Part shown: piece after piece, positions 8,180-18,695 of the stretch
Layout of the letters: every line of letters begins with the position of its first letter
Numbering within the stretch: position 1 is the first letter of the stretch
From: Vicinamibacterales bacterium
GTDB lineage: Bacteria > Acidobacteriota > Vicinamibacteria > Vicinamibacterales > SCN-69-37
Assembly (NCBI GenBank): GCA_030827135.1
Contig: JAURFE010000001.1
Coordinates: 1,062,368-1,126,367, forward strand
Reading direction: 5' to 3'
DNA length: 64,000 bases
Program-made: the position numbers and the translations under genes
Notes under the pieces: model-generated
Seen by the model: only the letters and a program-made list of their open reading frames with translations
Database searches by the model: none
What the model was told of the DNA's origin: nothing

Positions 8180-10762
8180 ATGAGCCGGAAGATTCATCGC
8201 ACTGTCCACACCCTGATGCTCTTGACCTGCCTGTGTGCCCCGTCAGTCGCGGCAGCTGACGACCCGCCGCCACCAATGACGCGCACGCCCACTGCGGCGG
8301 CTGTCCACACCGGATCGGAAGCCACCGCGATGCAGATCGACGGCCATCTCACCGAGGCCGCCTGGGCGAAGGCGCCGGTCGTGACCGGATTCGTGCAGCG
8401 CACGCCGAGCGAGGGCACGGCCGCTTCACATCAGACGGAAGTCCGCATCCTCTTCGACTCGACGGCGCTGTACATCGCCGTGGATGCACTCGACCCGGAG
8501 CCCGACCAGGTGGTCGGCATCCTGACACGACGCGACGACGCGTCGCCGTCTGACTGGGTGTCGATTCTGCTCGATTCGTTTTACGACAAACGATCGGCCT
8601 ACGAGTTTGGTGTCAACGCCGCCGGCGTGAAGTACGACCATTACTAGTTCAACGACACCTCAAACGATCGTGGGTGGGATGCCGTGTGGGATGTCGCGGT
8701 CTCCCGCCACGCCGGTGGCTGGCGCGCCGAGTTCAGGATTCCGTTTTCGCAGCTGCGCTTCCGCCCGGCCGAGTCATCGGTCTTTGGGTTTGCGGCCTCT
8801 CGCACCGTCGCCCGCCTGAATGAGGTGTCGACCTGGCCCATCCTGCCGCGCAGCGCCAGCGGCTACGTGTCGTCGTTTGGAGACCTGACGGGGCTGGATG
8901 TGTCCGGCCGGCAGAAACGGTTTGAAATGATGCCGTACGCGCTCACCCAGACCATCACGGCGCCCGTGCGGCCCGGCGATCCATTGCGACGGTCCCCCAA
9001 CCCGGGCGGCACCATGGGTCTCGACCTCAAGTACTCGGTCGCACCAGGCCTGACACTCACCGGCACCATCAATCCGGACTTCGGCCAGGTGGAGGCGGAC
9101 CCAGCTGTCGTGGATCTGAGTGGTTTTGAGACGTTTCTTGCGGAGCGTCGACCGTTTTTTGTTGAGGGCTCCGGCACGTTCCGCTTTGATGTGGACTGCA
9201 ACAATGGCAATTGCACGGGACTCTTCTACTCCCGCCGCATCGGCCGCACCCCGCAGCGATCGGTCGGAGCTCCGCAGGGCGGCTTCGCCGACCAGCCCAC
9301 AAACACCACCATTCTCGGCGCGGCCAAACTCACCGGGCGCATCGGCAAGTACTCCATTGGTGCCCTTCACGCAGTGACCGGCCGTGAATACGCGCGCGTC
9401 GCCTCAGGTCCCACGCTGGGGATCACGGAGACGCCGGTTGAGCCCCTGTCCAACTACACGGTGCTCCGCGTGAACCGCGAGTTCGACAACCGGTCGCGGA
9501 TCGGCGTACTTGCGACGTCGACGCAGCGCCAGCTCACGCCCGAACTGGGCTTCCTCCCGTCGTCGGCCATCACGGGCGGCGTGGATGCGGATATCCGCAT
9601 CGGGCGGCGCTTCAGCATCAACGGGTTTGTCGCCGGCAGCACGGTGAACGGCAGCGCGGATGCCATCGCACGCATCCAGCGGAGCACGGTGCACAGCTTC
9701 CAGCGGCCGGATGCGACACATGTCGAATACGACCCGACGCGTACGTCGCTTGGCGGCCACGCGGGCCAGTTGTCGTTCAACAAGATCGCCGGACGCCGCA
9801 CCCGCTTCAACACCTATGTGACCTACAAGTCGACGGGCTTCGATATCAATGACGTGGGGTTCCACCAGCGCGCCGACGAGGTGGGTCAGGGGGCGTGGTT
9901 TCAGGTGCGCGATAACACGCCCGGCCGATATGTGCGGGACCTCAGCGTGAACGTCAACTTCTGGCAGGGCTGGAACATGGCCGGCGAGCGTCGCTACTGG
10001 GGCGGCAACGTCAACGCCCAATGGCTGTTCACCAACAACTGGTCGTTCGGCACGGGGCTCAACTACAACGGGCAGGGATTCTCCGACCGGCTGACCCGCG
10101 GCGGGCCCGGGGGCTATACCACTGCCGCGGTGAACCAGTGGGGCTTTCTGCAGAGCGACAATCGCAAGCCGCTGTTTGCGTCACTGAACTTCTTCTGGTT
10201 CAAGGACGGGCACGGCGCCTGGCAGCGGGACCTGTCGCCGACCGTCACGTTCCGGCCGTCCTCGGCGATTTCAGCCAGCCTCGGCGTCGGGTTCAACACG
10301 AACCACTCGCAGTCCCAATGGATCGCGAATCTGGCCGGCACCGACGGGCCGCGCTACGCGTTCGGCCGGCTGGACCAGACGACCCTGCGCCTGACGGCCC
10401 GCGTGAACTACACCATCACCCCCACCCTCTCGCTGCAGGTGTACGCCCAGCCCTTTCAGTCGGCGGGCGATTATTCGAACTTCAAGGAACTGGCCAACGG
10501 ACGGTCGAAGGCGTACGAGGGCCGGTACCGGCCAGTCGACTACCGGGGCAACCCCGACTTCAACGTCCGGTCCTTCCGGACGACGAACGTGCTCCGCTGG
10601 GAATATCGCCCGGGCTCCGCGCTGTTCGTGGTGTGGCAGCAGGGACGGGACCACTTCGTGCCGATGGGCGAATTCGACTTCAGCCGGGGCTTCGGCGACC
10701 TGTTCAACGCGCCGTCCACCAATACCTTCCTGCTGAAGTTCTCGCGCTGGATGAACTTTTGA
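8180..10762 (+). pseudogene. DUF5916 / CBM9-like outer-membrane protein interrupted by an in-frame amber codon
   Basis: The gene starts at ATG 8180 with a signal peptide (MSRKIHRTVHTLMLLTCLCA). It reads a CBM9-like N-terminal domain, then meets TAG at 8645-8647 (codon 156). It continues in the same frame without further damage to 10762, giving about 860 codons and a DUF5916 beta-barrel ending in aromatic Phe (SRWMNF). The flanking residues are AGVKYDHY before the stop and FNDTSNDRGWDAVWDVA after it. Family members as I recall them have an aromatic residue, often Trp, at this site, so a single G-to-A change (TGG to TAG) explains it. It may be a recent nonsense mutation, a base-call error or a readthrough site. 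The product would be surface-exposed, probably binding or transporting glycans or peptides. It is divergent from the tricorn-like gene. Confidence 0.75.
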
Positions 10763-10900
10763 GGAATCGGTAACCAGCAATCGGAAAGCGGAAATCGCTG
10801 TCGACAATCGAGGAATCGGCCCGATCTGACATCGCCTAACGCAGATCCCCCCGACCCCAGGCCCGGGGACCCCGGACCCGGACCCGGGACCCGTGGACCA
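10763..10900. repeat. Short-word repeat tract after the DUF5916 gene
   Basis: The 10-mer GAGGAATCGG occurs at 10761-10770 and again at 10810-10819, with partial copies between (AATCGGAAAGCGGAAATCG). From about 10849 the tract becomes iterated GGACCC/GGCCCC words. No coding region is visible. Confidence 0.6.
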
Positions 10901-10904
10901 CAGA

Positions 10905-10910
10905 TATAGT
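10905..10910 (+). promoter_or_regulatory. -10 element of the tRNA-Leu gene
   Basis: TATAGT ends 10 bases before the first base of the tRNA, a normal position for a -10 element that would give a short 5' leader removed by RNase P. No obvious TTGACA-like -35 is visible in the preceding GC-rich word tract. Confidence 0.5.
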
Positions 10911-10920
10911 GTGAAGGTCT

Positions 10921-11006
10921 GGGAGCGTGGCGAAACTGGCAGACGCGCAGGTCTTAGAAGCCTGTGGATCACATCCGTGTGGGTTCAAGTCCCTCCGCTC
11001 CCACCA
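10921..11006 (+). tRNA. tRNA-Leu (anticodon UAG)
   Basis: The acceptor stem is GGGAGCG at 10921-10927 paired with CGCTCCC at 10996-11002, followed by discriminator A and an encoded CCA (11004-11006). The anticodon stem CAGGT/GCCTG encloses loop CTTAGAA, giving anticodon TAG at 10955-10957, which reads CUN leucine codons. A long variable arm (about 14 bases after 10964) is typical of class II leucine tRNA. The T arm is GTGGG-TTCAAGT-CCCTC with one U-U mismatch. The gene lies 23 bases upstream of tig. Confidence 0.95.
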
Positions 11007-11015
11007 AATCCCCGA

Positions 11016-11021
11016 TAGAAT
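11016..11021 (+). promoter_or_regulatory. -10-like TAGAAT before tig
   Basis: TAGAAT is followed by 8 bases and then the ATG at 11030. This suggests that tig has its own, possibly leaderless, transcript apart from the tRNA, and it favours ATG 11030 over the in-frame ATG at 11024. Confidence 0.4.
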
Positions 11022-11029
11022 CGATGCAG

Positions 11030-12331
11030 ATGAAGACTGAACTGACCGAGGTCTCCGAGACCCAGAAGCACCTGACCTTTGAGGTGCCCTCCGACACCGT
11101 ATCCACCGAAATCCAGCGTGTCGCCCAGGACTACGGGCGCAAAGCCAGGGTCCCGGGCTTCCGCCAGGGAAAGGTGCCCACGACCGTCATCAAACAGCGG
11201 TACAAGGACCAGATTCTCTATGACGTGGCCAACGACCTGATCCCGCGTCTGGTGGACGAGGCCTTGCGCGAGCGGGGCCTGGAACCGGTCTCGACGCCGG
11301 ACATCAAGGATGTGGTCCTCGAAGAGGGCCAGCCGATGAAGTTCCTGGCCGCGTTTGAAACGGTGCCGCCCATTGACCCTGGCGACTACACGGGCATTTC
11401 GCTGAGCAAGCCGCCCGCCGTCCTTGAAGTCGGGGCCGTGGATGCCCTGCTCGAGCGTCTGCGCGAGCGTGCCGTGAAGTGGCACCCGGTGGACGACCGT
11501 CCCGCGGCCGCCGGCGATGCGGTGCTCATGGACTTGATCCGTCGCCCGCAGATTGTCCTGACGGATGCGCCGGCACCGGCCGCCGATGAGACTCCGATGC
11601 AGAACGTGTCCATCGAACTGGGCAACCCGGCGAATCCTCCGGGCTTTGACGAGCATCTGACTGGTGTGACGGCCAATCAGGAGCGCGACTTCACGGTGAC
11701 CTACCCGGCGGAGTACGAGCCGAAGGAACTGGCGGGGACAACCGTCGCCTATCACGCGACGATCAAGGGTGTGCGCCGGAAGGAACTGCCGGAACTCAAC
11801 GACGAGTTCGCGAAGACCGTCAGCGACGTCGAGACGCTGGAGGCGCTCAGGGACCGCATCAAACACGACCTGCAGCACGAAGCCGAACACGAGGCGGACC
11901 ACAAGGTGCGCCACGACCTGCTCCAGAACCTCGCGTCGCGGATGAAGGCTCCGGTGCCCGCGGCCCTGGTGGACCGCGAAATCGATCGTCGCCTCGAGGA
12001 ATTCGTGCGCCGCCTGATGGATCAGGGCATGGACCCGATGCAGGCCGGCATCGACTGGAAGGAGTTCCGGGAACGGCAGCAGGAGCCCTCCACGGAAACC
12101 GTGAAGAGCACGCTGGTGCTCGACGAAATCGCCCGCCGCGAGCAGCTCGACGCGAGCGACGAGGACGTCGCGAAGGAAATTGATCAGTTCGCGGAACGGT
12201 CGGGCCGGACGTCGGCCGCCGTGCGCGCGCGTCTCGAGAAAGAAGGCGGCGTCAGCCGCATCCACTCAGGCATCCGCCGTGAAAAGACGGTGAAGTGGCT
12301 GCTTGAGAAGGCCAACATTGTGAATGCGTAA
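11030..12331 (+). CDS. tig: Trigger factor, ribosome-associated chaperone and peptidyl-prolyl isomerase
   Basis: The product of about 433 residues begins MKTELTEVSETQKHLTFEV. The ribosome-binding N-terminal domain carries the conserved GFRQGKVP segment around residues 44-52, the trigger factor signature that docks at the peptide exit tunnel. The central FKBP-like PPIase domain spans roughly residues 150-240, and a long helical C-terminal chaperone domain follows (KSTLVLDEIARREQL). Length fits the family. It heads the tig-clpP-clpX-lon cluster, a widely conserved order linking folding of new chains with ATP-dependent proteolysis. ATG 11024 is an alternative start two codons upstream; neither has a strong Shine-Dalgarno. 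Confidence 0.95.
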   Translation: MKTELTEVSETQKHLTFEVPSDTVSTEIQRVAQDYGRKARVPGFRQGKVPTTVIKQRYKDQILYDVANDLIPRLVDEALRERGLEPVSTPDIKDVVLEEGQPMKFLAAFETVPPIDPGDYTGISLSKPPAVLEVGAVDALLERLRERAVKWHPVDDRPAAAGDAVLMDLIRRPQIVLTDAPAPAADETPMQNVSIELGNPANPPGFDEHLTGVTANQERDFTVTYPAEYEPKELAGTTVAYHATIKGVRRKELPELNDEFAKTVSDVETLEALRDRIKHDLQHEAEHEADHKVRHDLLQNLASRMKAPVPAALVDREIDRRLEEFVRRLMDQGMDPMQAGIDWKEFRERQQEPSTETVKSTLVLDEIARREQLDASDEDVAKEIDQFAERSGRTSAAVRARLEKEGGVSRIHSGIRREKTVKWLLEKANIVNA

Positions 12332-12364
12332 GCACACGAGCACCTGAGTACCCGAGCACCCATC
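12332..12364. repeat. Short-word spacer between tig and clpP
   Basis: The spacer consists of the words GAGCACC, GAGTACC and GAGCACC in tandem, with single bases between them. It lacks a clear Shine-Dalgarno for clpP. It is another example of the iterated short words that fill intergenic gaps in this window. Confidence 0.5.
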
Positions 12365-12967
12365 ATGAGTTCACCCCGCGCCCAACTGGTGCCGATGGTC
12401 GTCGAACAGACGAACCGCGGCGAACGTGCCTACGACATCTTTTCGCGTCTGCTGAAGGACAACATCATCTTCATCGGCACGGCGATCGACGACGCGATCG
12501 CCAATCTGGTCATTGCCCAGATGTTGTTCCTCGAAGCGGAGGATCCGGAGCGCGACATCCTGCTCTACGTGAACAGCCCCGGCGGGTCGATCACCGCCGG
12601 ACTTGCGATTTACGACACGATGCAGTTCATCAAGCCGGCCGTGCAGACATACTGCATCGGGCAGGCGGCGTCGATGGCGGCCGTCCTCCTGGCGGCCGGT
12701 GCCAAGGGCAAGCGGTTTTCGCTGCCCAACTCGCGCATCCTGATTCACCAGCCGTGGCTGTCTGGGCTGGCCGGCCAGGCGAGCGACATCGACATCCACG
12801 CCAGGGAAATTCTGCGCATGCGTGAGCGATTGAATGAAATCCTGGCGCACCACACCGGCCAGCCGCTGACGAAGATCCAGGACGATACCGATCGGGACTA
12901 CATCCTGGGCGCAAGTCAGGCGAAGGACTACGGTATTATCGATGACGTGCTTGATCGCCGGGTGTGA
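12365..12967 (+). CDS. clpP: ATP-dependent Clp protease proteolytic subunit ClpP
   Basis: This 200-residue serine peptidase forms the barrel that degrades substrates unfolded by ClpX. The catalytic triad is visible as Ser103 in GQAASMAA, His128 in RILIHQPW and Asp174 in QDDTDRD. The oligomer-lining [10 protein letters not shown] segment is at 70-79. The N-terminus ([20 protein letters not shown]) fits a short propeptide as in other ClpP. The gap from tig is 33 bases of GAGCACC/GAGTACC short words, with no promoter visible, so co-transcription with tig is likely. The clpX gene follows directly. Confidence 0.97.
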   Translation: MSSPRAQLVPMVVEQTNRGERAYDIFSRLLKDNIIFIGTAIDDAIANLVIAQMLFLEAEDPERDILLYVNSPGGSITAGLAIYDTMQFIKPAVQTYCIGQAASMAAVLLAAGAKGKRFSLPNSRILIHQPWLSGLAGQASDIDIHAREILRMRERLNEILAHHTGQPLTKIQDDTDRDYILGASQAKDYGIIDDVLDRRV

Positions 12968-12998
12968 CGTGACCACCGCAGGGCACTAGAAGGGTTCC

Positions 12999-14243
<1,245 letters not shown>

Positions 14244-14246
14244 CGC

Positions 14247-16625
14247 ATGGATCAGTACGAGACCCTGCCTATCGTCCCTCTGCGGGACGTCGTCGTGTTC
14301 CCACACATGATGATGCCGTTCGTGATCGGACGGCCGTCGTCCACGCGCGCCCTTGAGCATGCGCTGGCGACCGACAAGAAGATTTTCCTCGCGGCGCAGC
14401 ACGACGCGTCGATCGATGACCCGCAGCCCGCGGACATTTACACGATGGGCTGTGTCGCCAATATCGTCCAGAGCCTGAAGTTGCCGGACGGCAACATCAA
14501 GGTGCTGGTCGAGGGGGTGGAGCGCGCGCGCGCGGTCGAATGGAAGGAAGACAAGGGCTTTTACCGCGTCACGATCAAGGTGATTCCGCGCAAAGCGGAA
14601 GCGCAGACGGACGCGGAAGGCGTGATGAGCCGCGTGGTGACGCTGTTCGAACAGTACGTGAAGCTGTCGAACACGCTGCAGTACGACGCCATGATTGCCG
14701 CGGTGCGGGTGGACGATCCGTCGCGGCTGGCCGATACGATCGCCGCACACCTGCAGGTCGGCGTGGAAGAAAAGCAGAACCTGCTTGAAATTGTGGCGCC
14801 GCTCGAGCGCCTGGGCCGCATTGTGGCCGTGCTCGAGGCCGAGGTGGACAAACTCCAGGTGGATCGCCGCATCCAGTCTCGCGTCAAGAAGCAGATGGAG
14901 AAGGCGCAGAAGGAGTACTACCTCAACGAGAAGATGAAGGCGATCCAGCGGGAACTGGGCCGCAAGGATGACAAGGGCAACGACGGCGACGATCTGAAGA
15001 AGAAGATCGCGCAGGCGAAGATGCCCAAGGAGATCGAGAAGAAGGCGGTCGACGAACTGAAGCGGCTCGAAGCGATGCCGCCGATGTCTGCCGAGGCCAC
15101 CGTCTCACGCAACTATCTCGACTGGCTGATCGCGGTCCCCTGGCACAAGAAGACCAAGGACTCGAAGGACCTCAAGGCCGCCGAAAAAATCCTCAATGAG
15201 GACCATTTCGGACTCGAGAAGATCAAGGAACGCATCATCGAATTCCTGGCCGTGCGTGTCCTGGTCAAGAAGCCGAAGGCGACAATCCTCACCCTGGCGG
15301 GGCCTCCCGGCGTCGGCAAGACGTCGCTGGCGCGGTCGATCGCCCGCGCGATGAACCGCAAGTTCGTGCGACTCTCCCTCGGCGGCGTGCGCGACGAAGC
15401 CGAGATTCGCGGCCATCGCCGCACCTATATCGGAGCGTTTCCCGGCCAGATCATCCAGATGATGAAGAAGGCCGGCACGATGAATCCGGTCTTCCTGCTC
15501 GACGAAGTCGACAAGATGTCGATGGACTTCCGCGGCGACCCGTCGGCGGCGCTCCTTGAAGTGCTCGACCCCGAGCAGAACAACACATTCGCCGATCATT
15601 ACCTCGACGTTGAGTACGACCTGTCGAACGTCATGTTCATCTGCACAGCCAACGTCCTGCACACCATCCCGCAGGCGCTGCGCGACCGCATGGAAGTGCT
15701 GCAGCTGGCGGGCTACACGGAGCAGGAGAAGATCCAGATCGGCAAGAAGTTCCTGGCGCCCAAGGCCGTCGAAGGTGCGGGGCTGACCGACAAGAACATC
15801 ACGTTCAAGGAAGAGGCCTTCCAGACGATCATCCAGCGTTACACCCGCGAAGCGGGCGTCCGTAACCTCGAACGCGAAATTGCCTCGATCTGCCGCAAGG
15901 TCGCCCGGAAGGTGGTGGTCGAAGGCGCGTCGTTCTCGCAGGAAATCGACAGCACACAGGTCACGGAGTACCTCGGCGTGCCGCGGTTCCGGCCATCCGT
16001 CGCTGAGGAGAAGAACGAAATCGGCATCGTCACGGGCCTCGCCTGGACGGAAGTGGGCGGCGAGATCCTCGTCACCGAGGCGACCCTCATGCCGGGACGC
16101 GGGAAGTTGACACTGACCGGCAAACTCGGCGACGTCATGCAGGAGTCGGCGCAGGCCGCCATGAGCTGGGTGCGATCGCGGGCGGCCGAACTGGGCATTC
16201 CGCCGGACTTCAACCGCCGCTCCGACATCCATGTGCATATCCCCGAGGGGGCGATTCCGAAGGACGGCCCCTCAGCAGGGATTACGCTGGCCACGGCCCT
16301 GGTCTCGGCCCTGACCAAGGTCCCGGCGCGCCGCGACGTGGCGATGACCGGTGAAATCACACTGCGCGGCAAGGTGCTGCCCATTGGCGGCGTGAAGGAA
16401 AAGCTGCTCGCCGCCCATCGCGCGGGCGTGACGACGATCCTCCTGCCGAAGGACAACGAGAAGGATCTGACCGACATCCCGAAGAACGTGCTCGACTCGA
16501 TGAGCGTGCATCTGGTCGAAACCATGGACGAAGTCCTCCGGACGGCGCTCGAGGGACCGCTGCCGGTGTTGCCCCCGACGCCAGAGTCGGACATTCAGGG
16601 GCCGGAACTGAGCACCCGGCACTGA
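14247..16625 (+). CDS. lon: Lon endopeptidase (ATP-dependent)
   Basis: This 792-residue cytoplasmic protease removes misfolded and regulatory proteins. The N-terminal LON substrate domain (starting [20 protein letters not shown]) is followed by a coiled-coil region. The AAA+ domain has Walker A GPPGVGKT at 352-359 and Walker [11 protein letters not shown]. The C-terminal S16 protease domain holds the dyad Ser676 (DGPSAGI) and Lys719 (GGVKEK). The start is 3 bases after the clpX stop, so the two are coupled. Length is normal for bacterial LonA. Confidence 0.97.
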   Translation: MDQYETLPIVPLRDVVVFPHMMMPFVIGRPSSTRALEHALATDKKIFLAAQHDASIDDPQPADIYTMGCVANIVQSLKLPDGNIKVLVEGVERARAVEWKEDKGFYRVTIKVIPRKAEAQTDAEGVMSRVVTLFEQYVKLSNTLQYDAMIAAVRVDDPSRLADTIAAHLQVGVEEKQNLLEIVAPLERLGRIVAVLEAEVDKLQVDRRIQSRVKKQMEKAQKEYYLNEKMKAIQRELGRKDDKGNDGDDLKKKIAQAKMPKEIEKKAVDELKRLEAMPPMSAEATVSRNYLDWLIAVPWHKKTKDSKDLKAAEKILNEDHFGLEKIKERIIEFLAVRVLVKKPKATILTLAGPPGVGKTSLARSIARAMNRKFVRLSLGGVRDEAEIRGHRRTYIGAFPGQIIQMMKKAGTMNPVFLLDEVDKMSMDFRGDPSAALLEVLDPEQNNTFADHYLDVEYDLSNVMFICTANVLHTIPQALRDRMEVLQLAGYTEQEKIQIGKKFLAPKAVEGAGLTDKNITFKEEAFQTIIQRYTREAGVRNLEREIASICRKVARKVVVEGASFSQEIDSTQVTEYLGVPRFRPSVAEEKNEIGIVTGLAWTEVGGEILVTEATLMPGRGKLTLTGKLGDVMQESAQAAMSWVRSRAAELGIPPDFNRRSDIHVHIPEGAIPKDGPSAGITLATALVSALTKVPARRDVAMTGEITLRGKVLPIGGVKEKLLAAHRAGVTTILLPKDNEKDLTDIPKNVLDSMSVHLVETMDEVLRTALEGPLPVLPPTPESDIQGPELSTRH

Positions 16626-16662
16626 CGCCGGGGGCCACCCGGCCTCCTTCCCCGCACTGCCT

Positions 16663-17943
16663 TTGACCCAACAACCGCCGTCGACAGCCCCCGTCATCGA
16701 ACTCGCCACGCTCAAGGACATGAGCGTGGCCGAGTTGACCAAGGTCGCGCAGGATCTCGAAATCGTGCACGCCACCGGTCTGCGCAAGCAGGATCTGATC
16801 TTCCAGATTCTGCGCGCGCGGGCCGAAAAGAGCGGCCTGCTCTTCTCGGAAGGCGTGCTCGAGATGTTGCCGGACGGGTACGGATTCCTCCGGGCACCCG
16901 ACTACAACTACCTGCCAGGGCCCGACGACGTCTACGTGTCGCAGTCACAGATTCGGCGTTTTGATCTGCAGACCGGGGACACCGTGTCGGGGCAGATCCG
17001 GACGCCGAAAGAAGGCGAGCGCTACTTCGCGCTGGTGAAGGTTGACGCGATCAACTTCGAGCCACCCGACCGGACCCGCCGCCGCGTCTTCTTCGAGAAC
17101 CTGACACCGCTCTACCCGGACCGCCGCATCAGGCTGGAGACCGCCGGTGACAACTACTCCGCACGTGTCATGGACCTGATGACGCCGCTCGGCAAGGGGC
17201 AGCGCGGGCTGATCGTGGCGCCCCCACGGACCGGCAAGACGATGTTGCTGCAGAATCTCGCGAACAGCATCACCACGAACCACCCCGAGGTCTACCTGAT
17301 CGTGTTGCTGATTGACGAACGGCCCGAGGAGGTGACCGATATGCAGCGCTCGGTGCGCGGCGAAGTCGTGTCCTCGACCTTTGATGAGGCCGCCCAGCGC
17401 CACGTGCAGGTCGCCGAGATGGTGATCGAGAAGTCCAAGCGCCTTGTGGAATACGGCAAGGACGTCGTCATTCTGCTGGACTCCATCACCCGCCTCGCGC
17501 GGGCCTACAACACCATCGTGCCGACATCGGGCCGGGTGTTGACGGGAGGCGTGGACAGCAACGCCCTGCAGCGCCCCAAGCGTTTCTTCGGCGCCGCCCG
17601 CAATATCGAAAACGGCGGATCCCTGACCATTGTCGCCACCGCCCTCGTCGACACGGGATCGAGGATGGACGACGTCATCTTCGAGGAGTTCAAGGGCACC
17701 GGCAACATGGAGATTCATCTCGATCGCAAGCTGGCCGACCGGCGGATCTTTCCGGCGATCGACATGCAGAAGAGCGGCACCCGCAAGGAGGAGCTGCTGC
17801 TGCCGAAGGAGGAGCTCAACCGCATCTGGGTGCTCCGCAAGGTCATCACCTCGCTCTCCCCGACCGAGTCGATGGAACTGATGTTGTCCCGGATGTCCAA
17901 GACCAAAGACAACGCCGAGTTCCTCGGCGCCATGGGTAAATAA
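16663..17943 (+). CDS. rho: Transcription termination factor Rho
   Basis: This 426-residue RNA-dependent helicase terminates transcription. The N-terminal Rho_N helix bundle ([18 protein letters not shown], then [11 protein letters not shown]) is followed by the cold-shock-like RNA-binding fold ([20 protein letters not shown]) and the RecA-type ATPase. The P-loop is PPRTGKT at 187-193 and the Q-loop region lies around 280-290. The start is TTG at 16663; an internal ATG at 16720 would cut into the Rho_N domain, so TTG is preferred. A GCCGGG hairpin at 16627-16643 lies in the leader. The REP palindrome at 17955-18007 begins 12 bases after the stop and can serve as its terminator. Confidence 0.96.
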   Translation: MTQQPPSTAPVIELATLKDMSVAELTKVAQDLEIVHATGLRKQDLIFQILRARAEKSGLLFSEGVLEMLPDGYGFLRAPDYNYLPGPDDVYVSQSQIRRFDLQTGDTVSGQIRTPKEGERYFALVKVDAINFEPPDRTRRRVFFENLTPLYPDRRIRLETAGDNYSARVMDLMTPLGKGQRGLIVAPPRTGKTMLLQNLANSITTNHPEVYLIVLLIDERPEEVTDMQRSVRGEVVSSTFDEAAQRHVQVAEMVIEKSKRLVEYGKDVVILLDSITRLARAYNTIVPTSGRVLTGGVDSNALQRPKRFFGAARNIENGGSLTIVATALVDTGSRMDDVIFEEFKGTGNMEIHLDRKLADRRIFPAIDMQKSGTRKEELLLPKEELNRIWVLRKVITSLSPTESMELMLSRMSKTKDNAEFLGAMGK

Positions 17944-17952
17944 CTCCCCTCC

Positions 17953-18603
17953 TCAAAAAAGACGTCGGGTGTCTTTTTCCTCGAAAAAGACACCCGACGT
18001 CTTTTTTCGTGGCCGGCCTCTGGGCTTGGCACTTGACGCCCTGACTGCCTCAACTTCCTCTGCCGGCTGATCAAGGTTGACCCGTTCAACCCAGTCGAGC
18101 GGTTCAGCGATAGGCCACTCGTGCAGTGGCACCGGGCCACCTCCGACGCAGCGCTGGGAGAGGCTGCCCCATGGCCAATCCTCAGCTCTGTCGACAAGTC
18201 CGGCCCGAAGGGCGTTCCGCTCGACGTACCGACACACGGCGTAGAAATGCTGCGCTGACTGAATCGGAAACGCCTTAAACCTTCCCTGGTACACGGCACC
18301 GAGGCCCGTTGTCTTCCGGCTGGCGTGCCAGCGTTTGCTGTGGGTCCCCAGCAGGTGTTTCATGAAGCTCGAAAGCTGCCCGTCCTCGATCGGCTGCACC
18401 ACCAGATGAAAGTGGTTGGGCATGATGCAGTAAGCCAATAGCCTCACGGGTACCTTGTCCAAGGCGCCCAAGACGCAGAACAGAAACGCCCGGTAATCGG
18501 CATCCTGTTCGAACAGCGCCAATCTCCGGGCACCACGGTTCAACACATGGAATGGCACTCCCGCCGTGCCGCGACCCATACGATAGGGCATGCTAGGGCG
18601 CAT
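17953..18603 (-). CDS. REP-associated tyrosine transposase (RAYT, IS200/Y1-type)
   Basis: The 216-residue protein has the single-strand transposase fold of the Y1 HUH family: GVPFHVLNRG near the N-terminus, the HUH metal site His64-Phe-His66 in MPNHFHLVV, and the likely nucleophile Tyr126 in CRYVERNALRAG. DWPWGSLS follows, as in other RAYTs. RAYTs are usually single-copy domesticated transposases that move REP palindromes. This gene lies between two such palindromes, 17955-18007 (which codes its C-terminus KKTSGVFFEEKDTRRLF) and 18625-18675 (22 bases before its start). A start four codons in (MPYRMG) is an alternative. Stop codon TGA uses the first A of the palindrome. Confidence 0.88.
   Translation of the reverse strand: MRPSMPYRMGRGTAGVPFHVLNRGARRLALFEQDADYRAFLFCVLGALDKVPVRLLAYCIMPNHFHLVVQPIEDGQLSSFMKHLLGTHSKRWHASRKTTGLGAVYQGRFKAFPIQSAQHFYAVCRYVERNALRAGLVDRAEDWPWGSLSQRCVGGGPVPLHEWPIAEPLDWVERVNLDQPAEEVEAVRASSAKPRGRPRKKTSGVFFEEKDTRRLF
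17955..18007. repeat. REP-type perfect palindrome, copy 1 (also a two-way terminator)
   Basis: Two 24-base arms (17955-17978 and 17984-18007) are exact reverse complements around the loop CCTCG. The core is GACGTCGGGTGTC, flanked by A6 on one side and T6 on the other. The structure therefore has the shape of an intrinsic terminator in both directions and lies just after the rho stop. On the minus strand it also codes the last 16 or so residues of the RAYT protein. Confidence 0.9.
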
Positions 18604-18624
18604 TCAAGATTCGCGCCGGTCTAC

Positions 18625-18675
18625 AAAAAGACGTCGGGTGTCTTTTTCCTCGAAAAAGACACCCGACGTCTTTTT
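18625..18675. repeat. REP-type perfect palindrome, copy 2
   Basis: Arms 18625-18647 and 18653-18675 are 23-base exact reverse complements around the same CCTCG loop, identical in core to copy 1. It lies between the divergent starts of the RAYT gene and the aas-like gene, 20 bases before the latter, and could insulate or attenuate transcription. Confidence 0.9.
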
Positions 18676-18695
18676 CGGGGTATCGTCCTTCCCAC

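Noticed and set aside
8645-8647. Pyrrolysine or programmed recoding at the amber codon
   Set aside because: No pyl genes or suppressor tRNA are visible, and a single change from TGG explains the codon.
18625-18675. CRISPR repeat or attachment site
   Set aside because: The palindromes are not regularly spaced and have no spacers or cas genes; association with RAYT explains them better.
17955-18675. A complete IS200/IS605 insertion sequence
   Set aside because: There is no TnpB gene and no typical IS ends beyond the REP palindromes; the protein belongs to the domesticated RAYT group.
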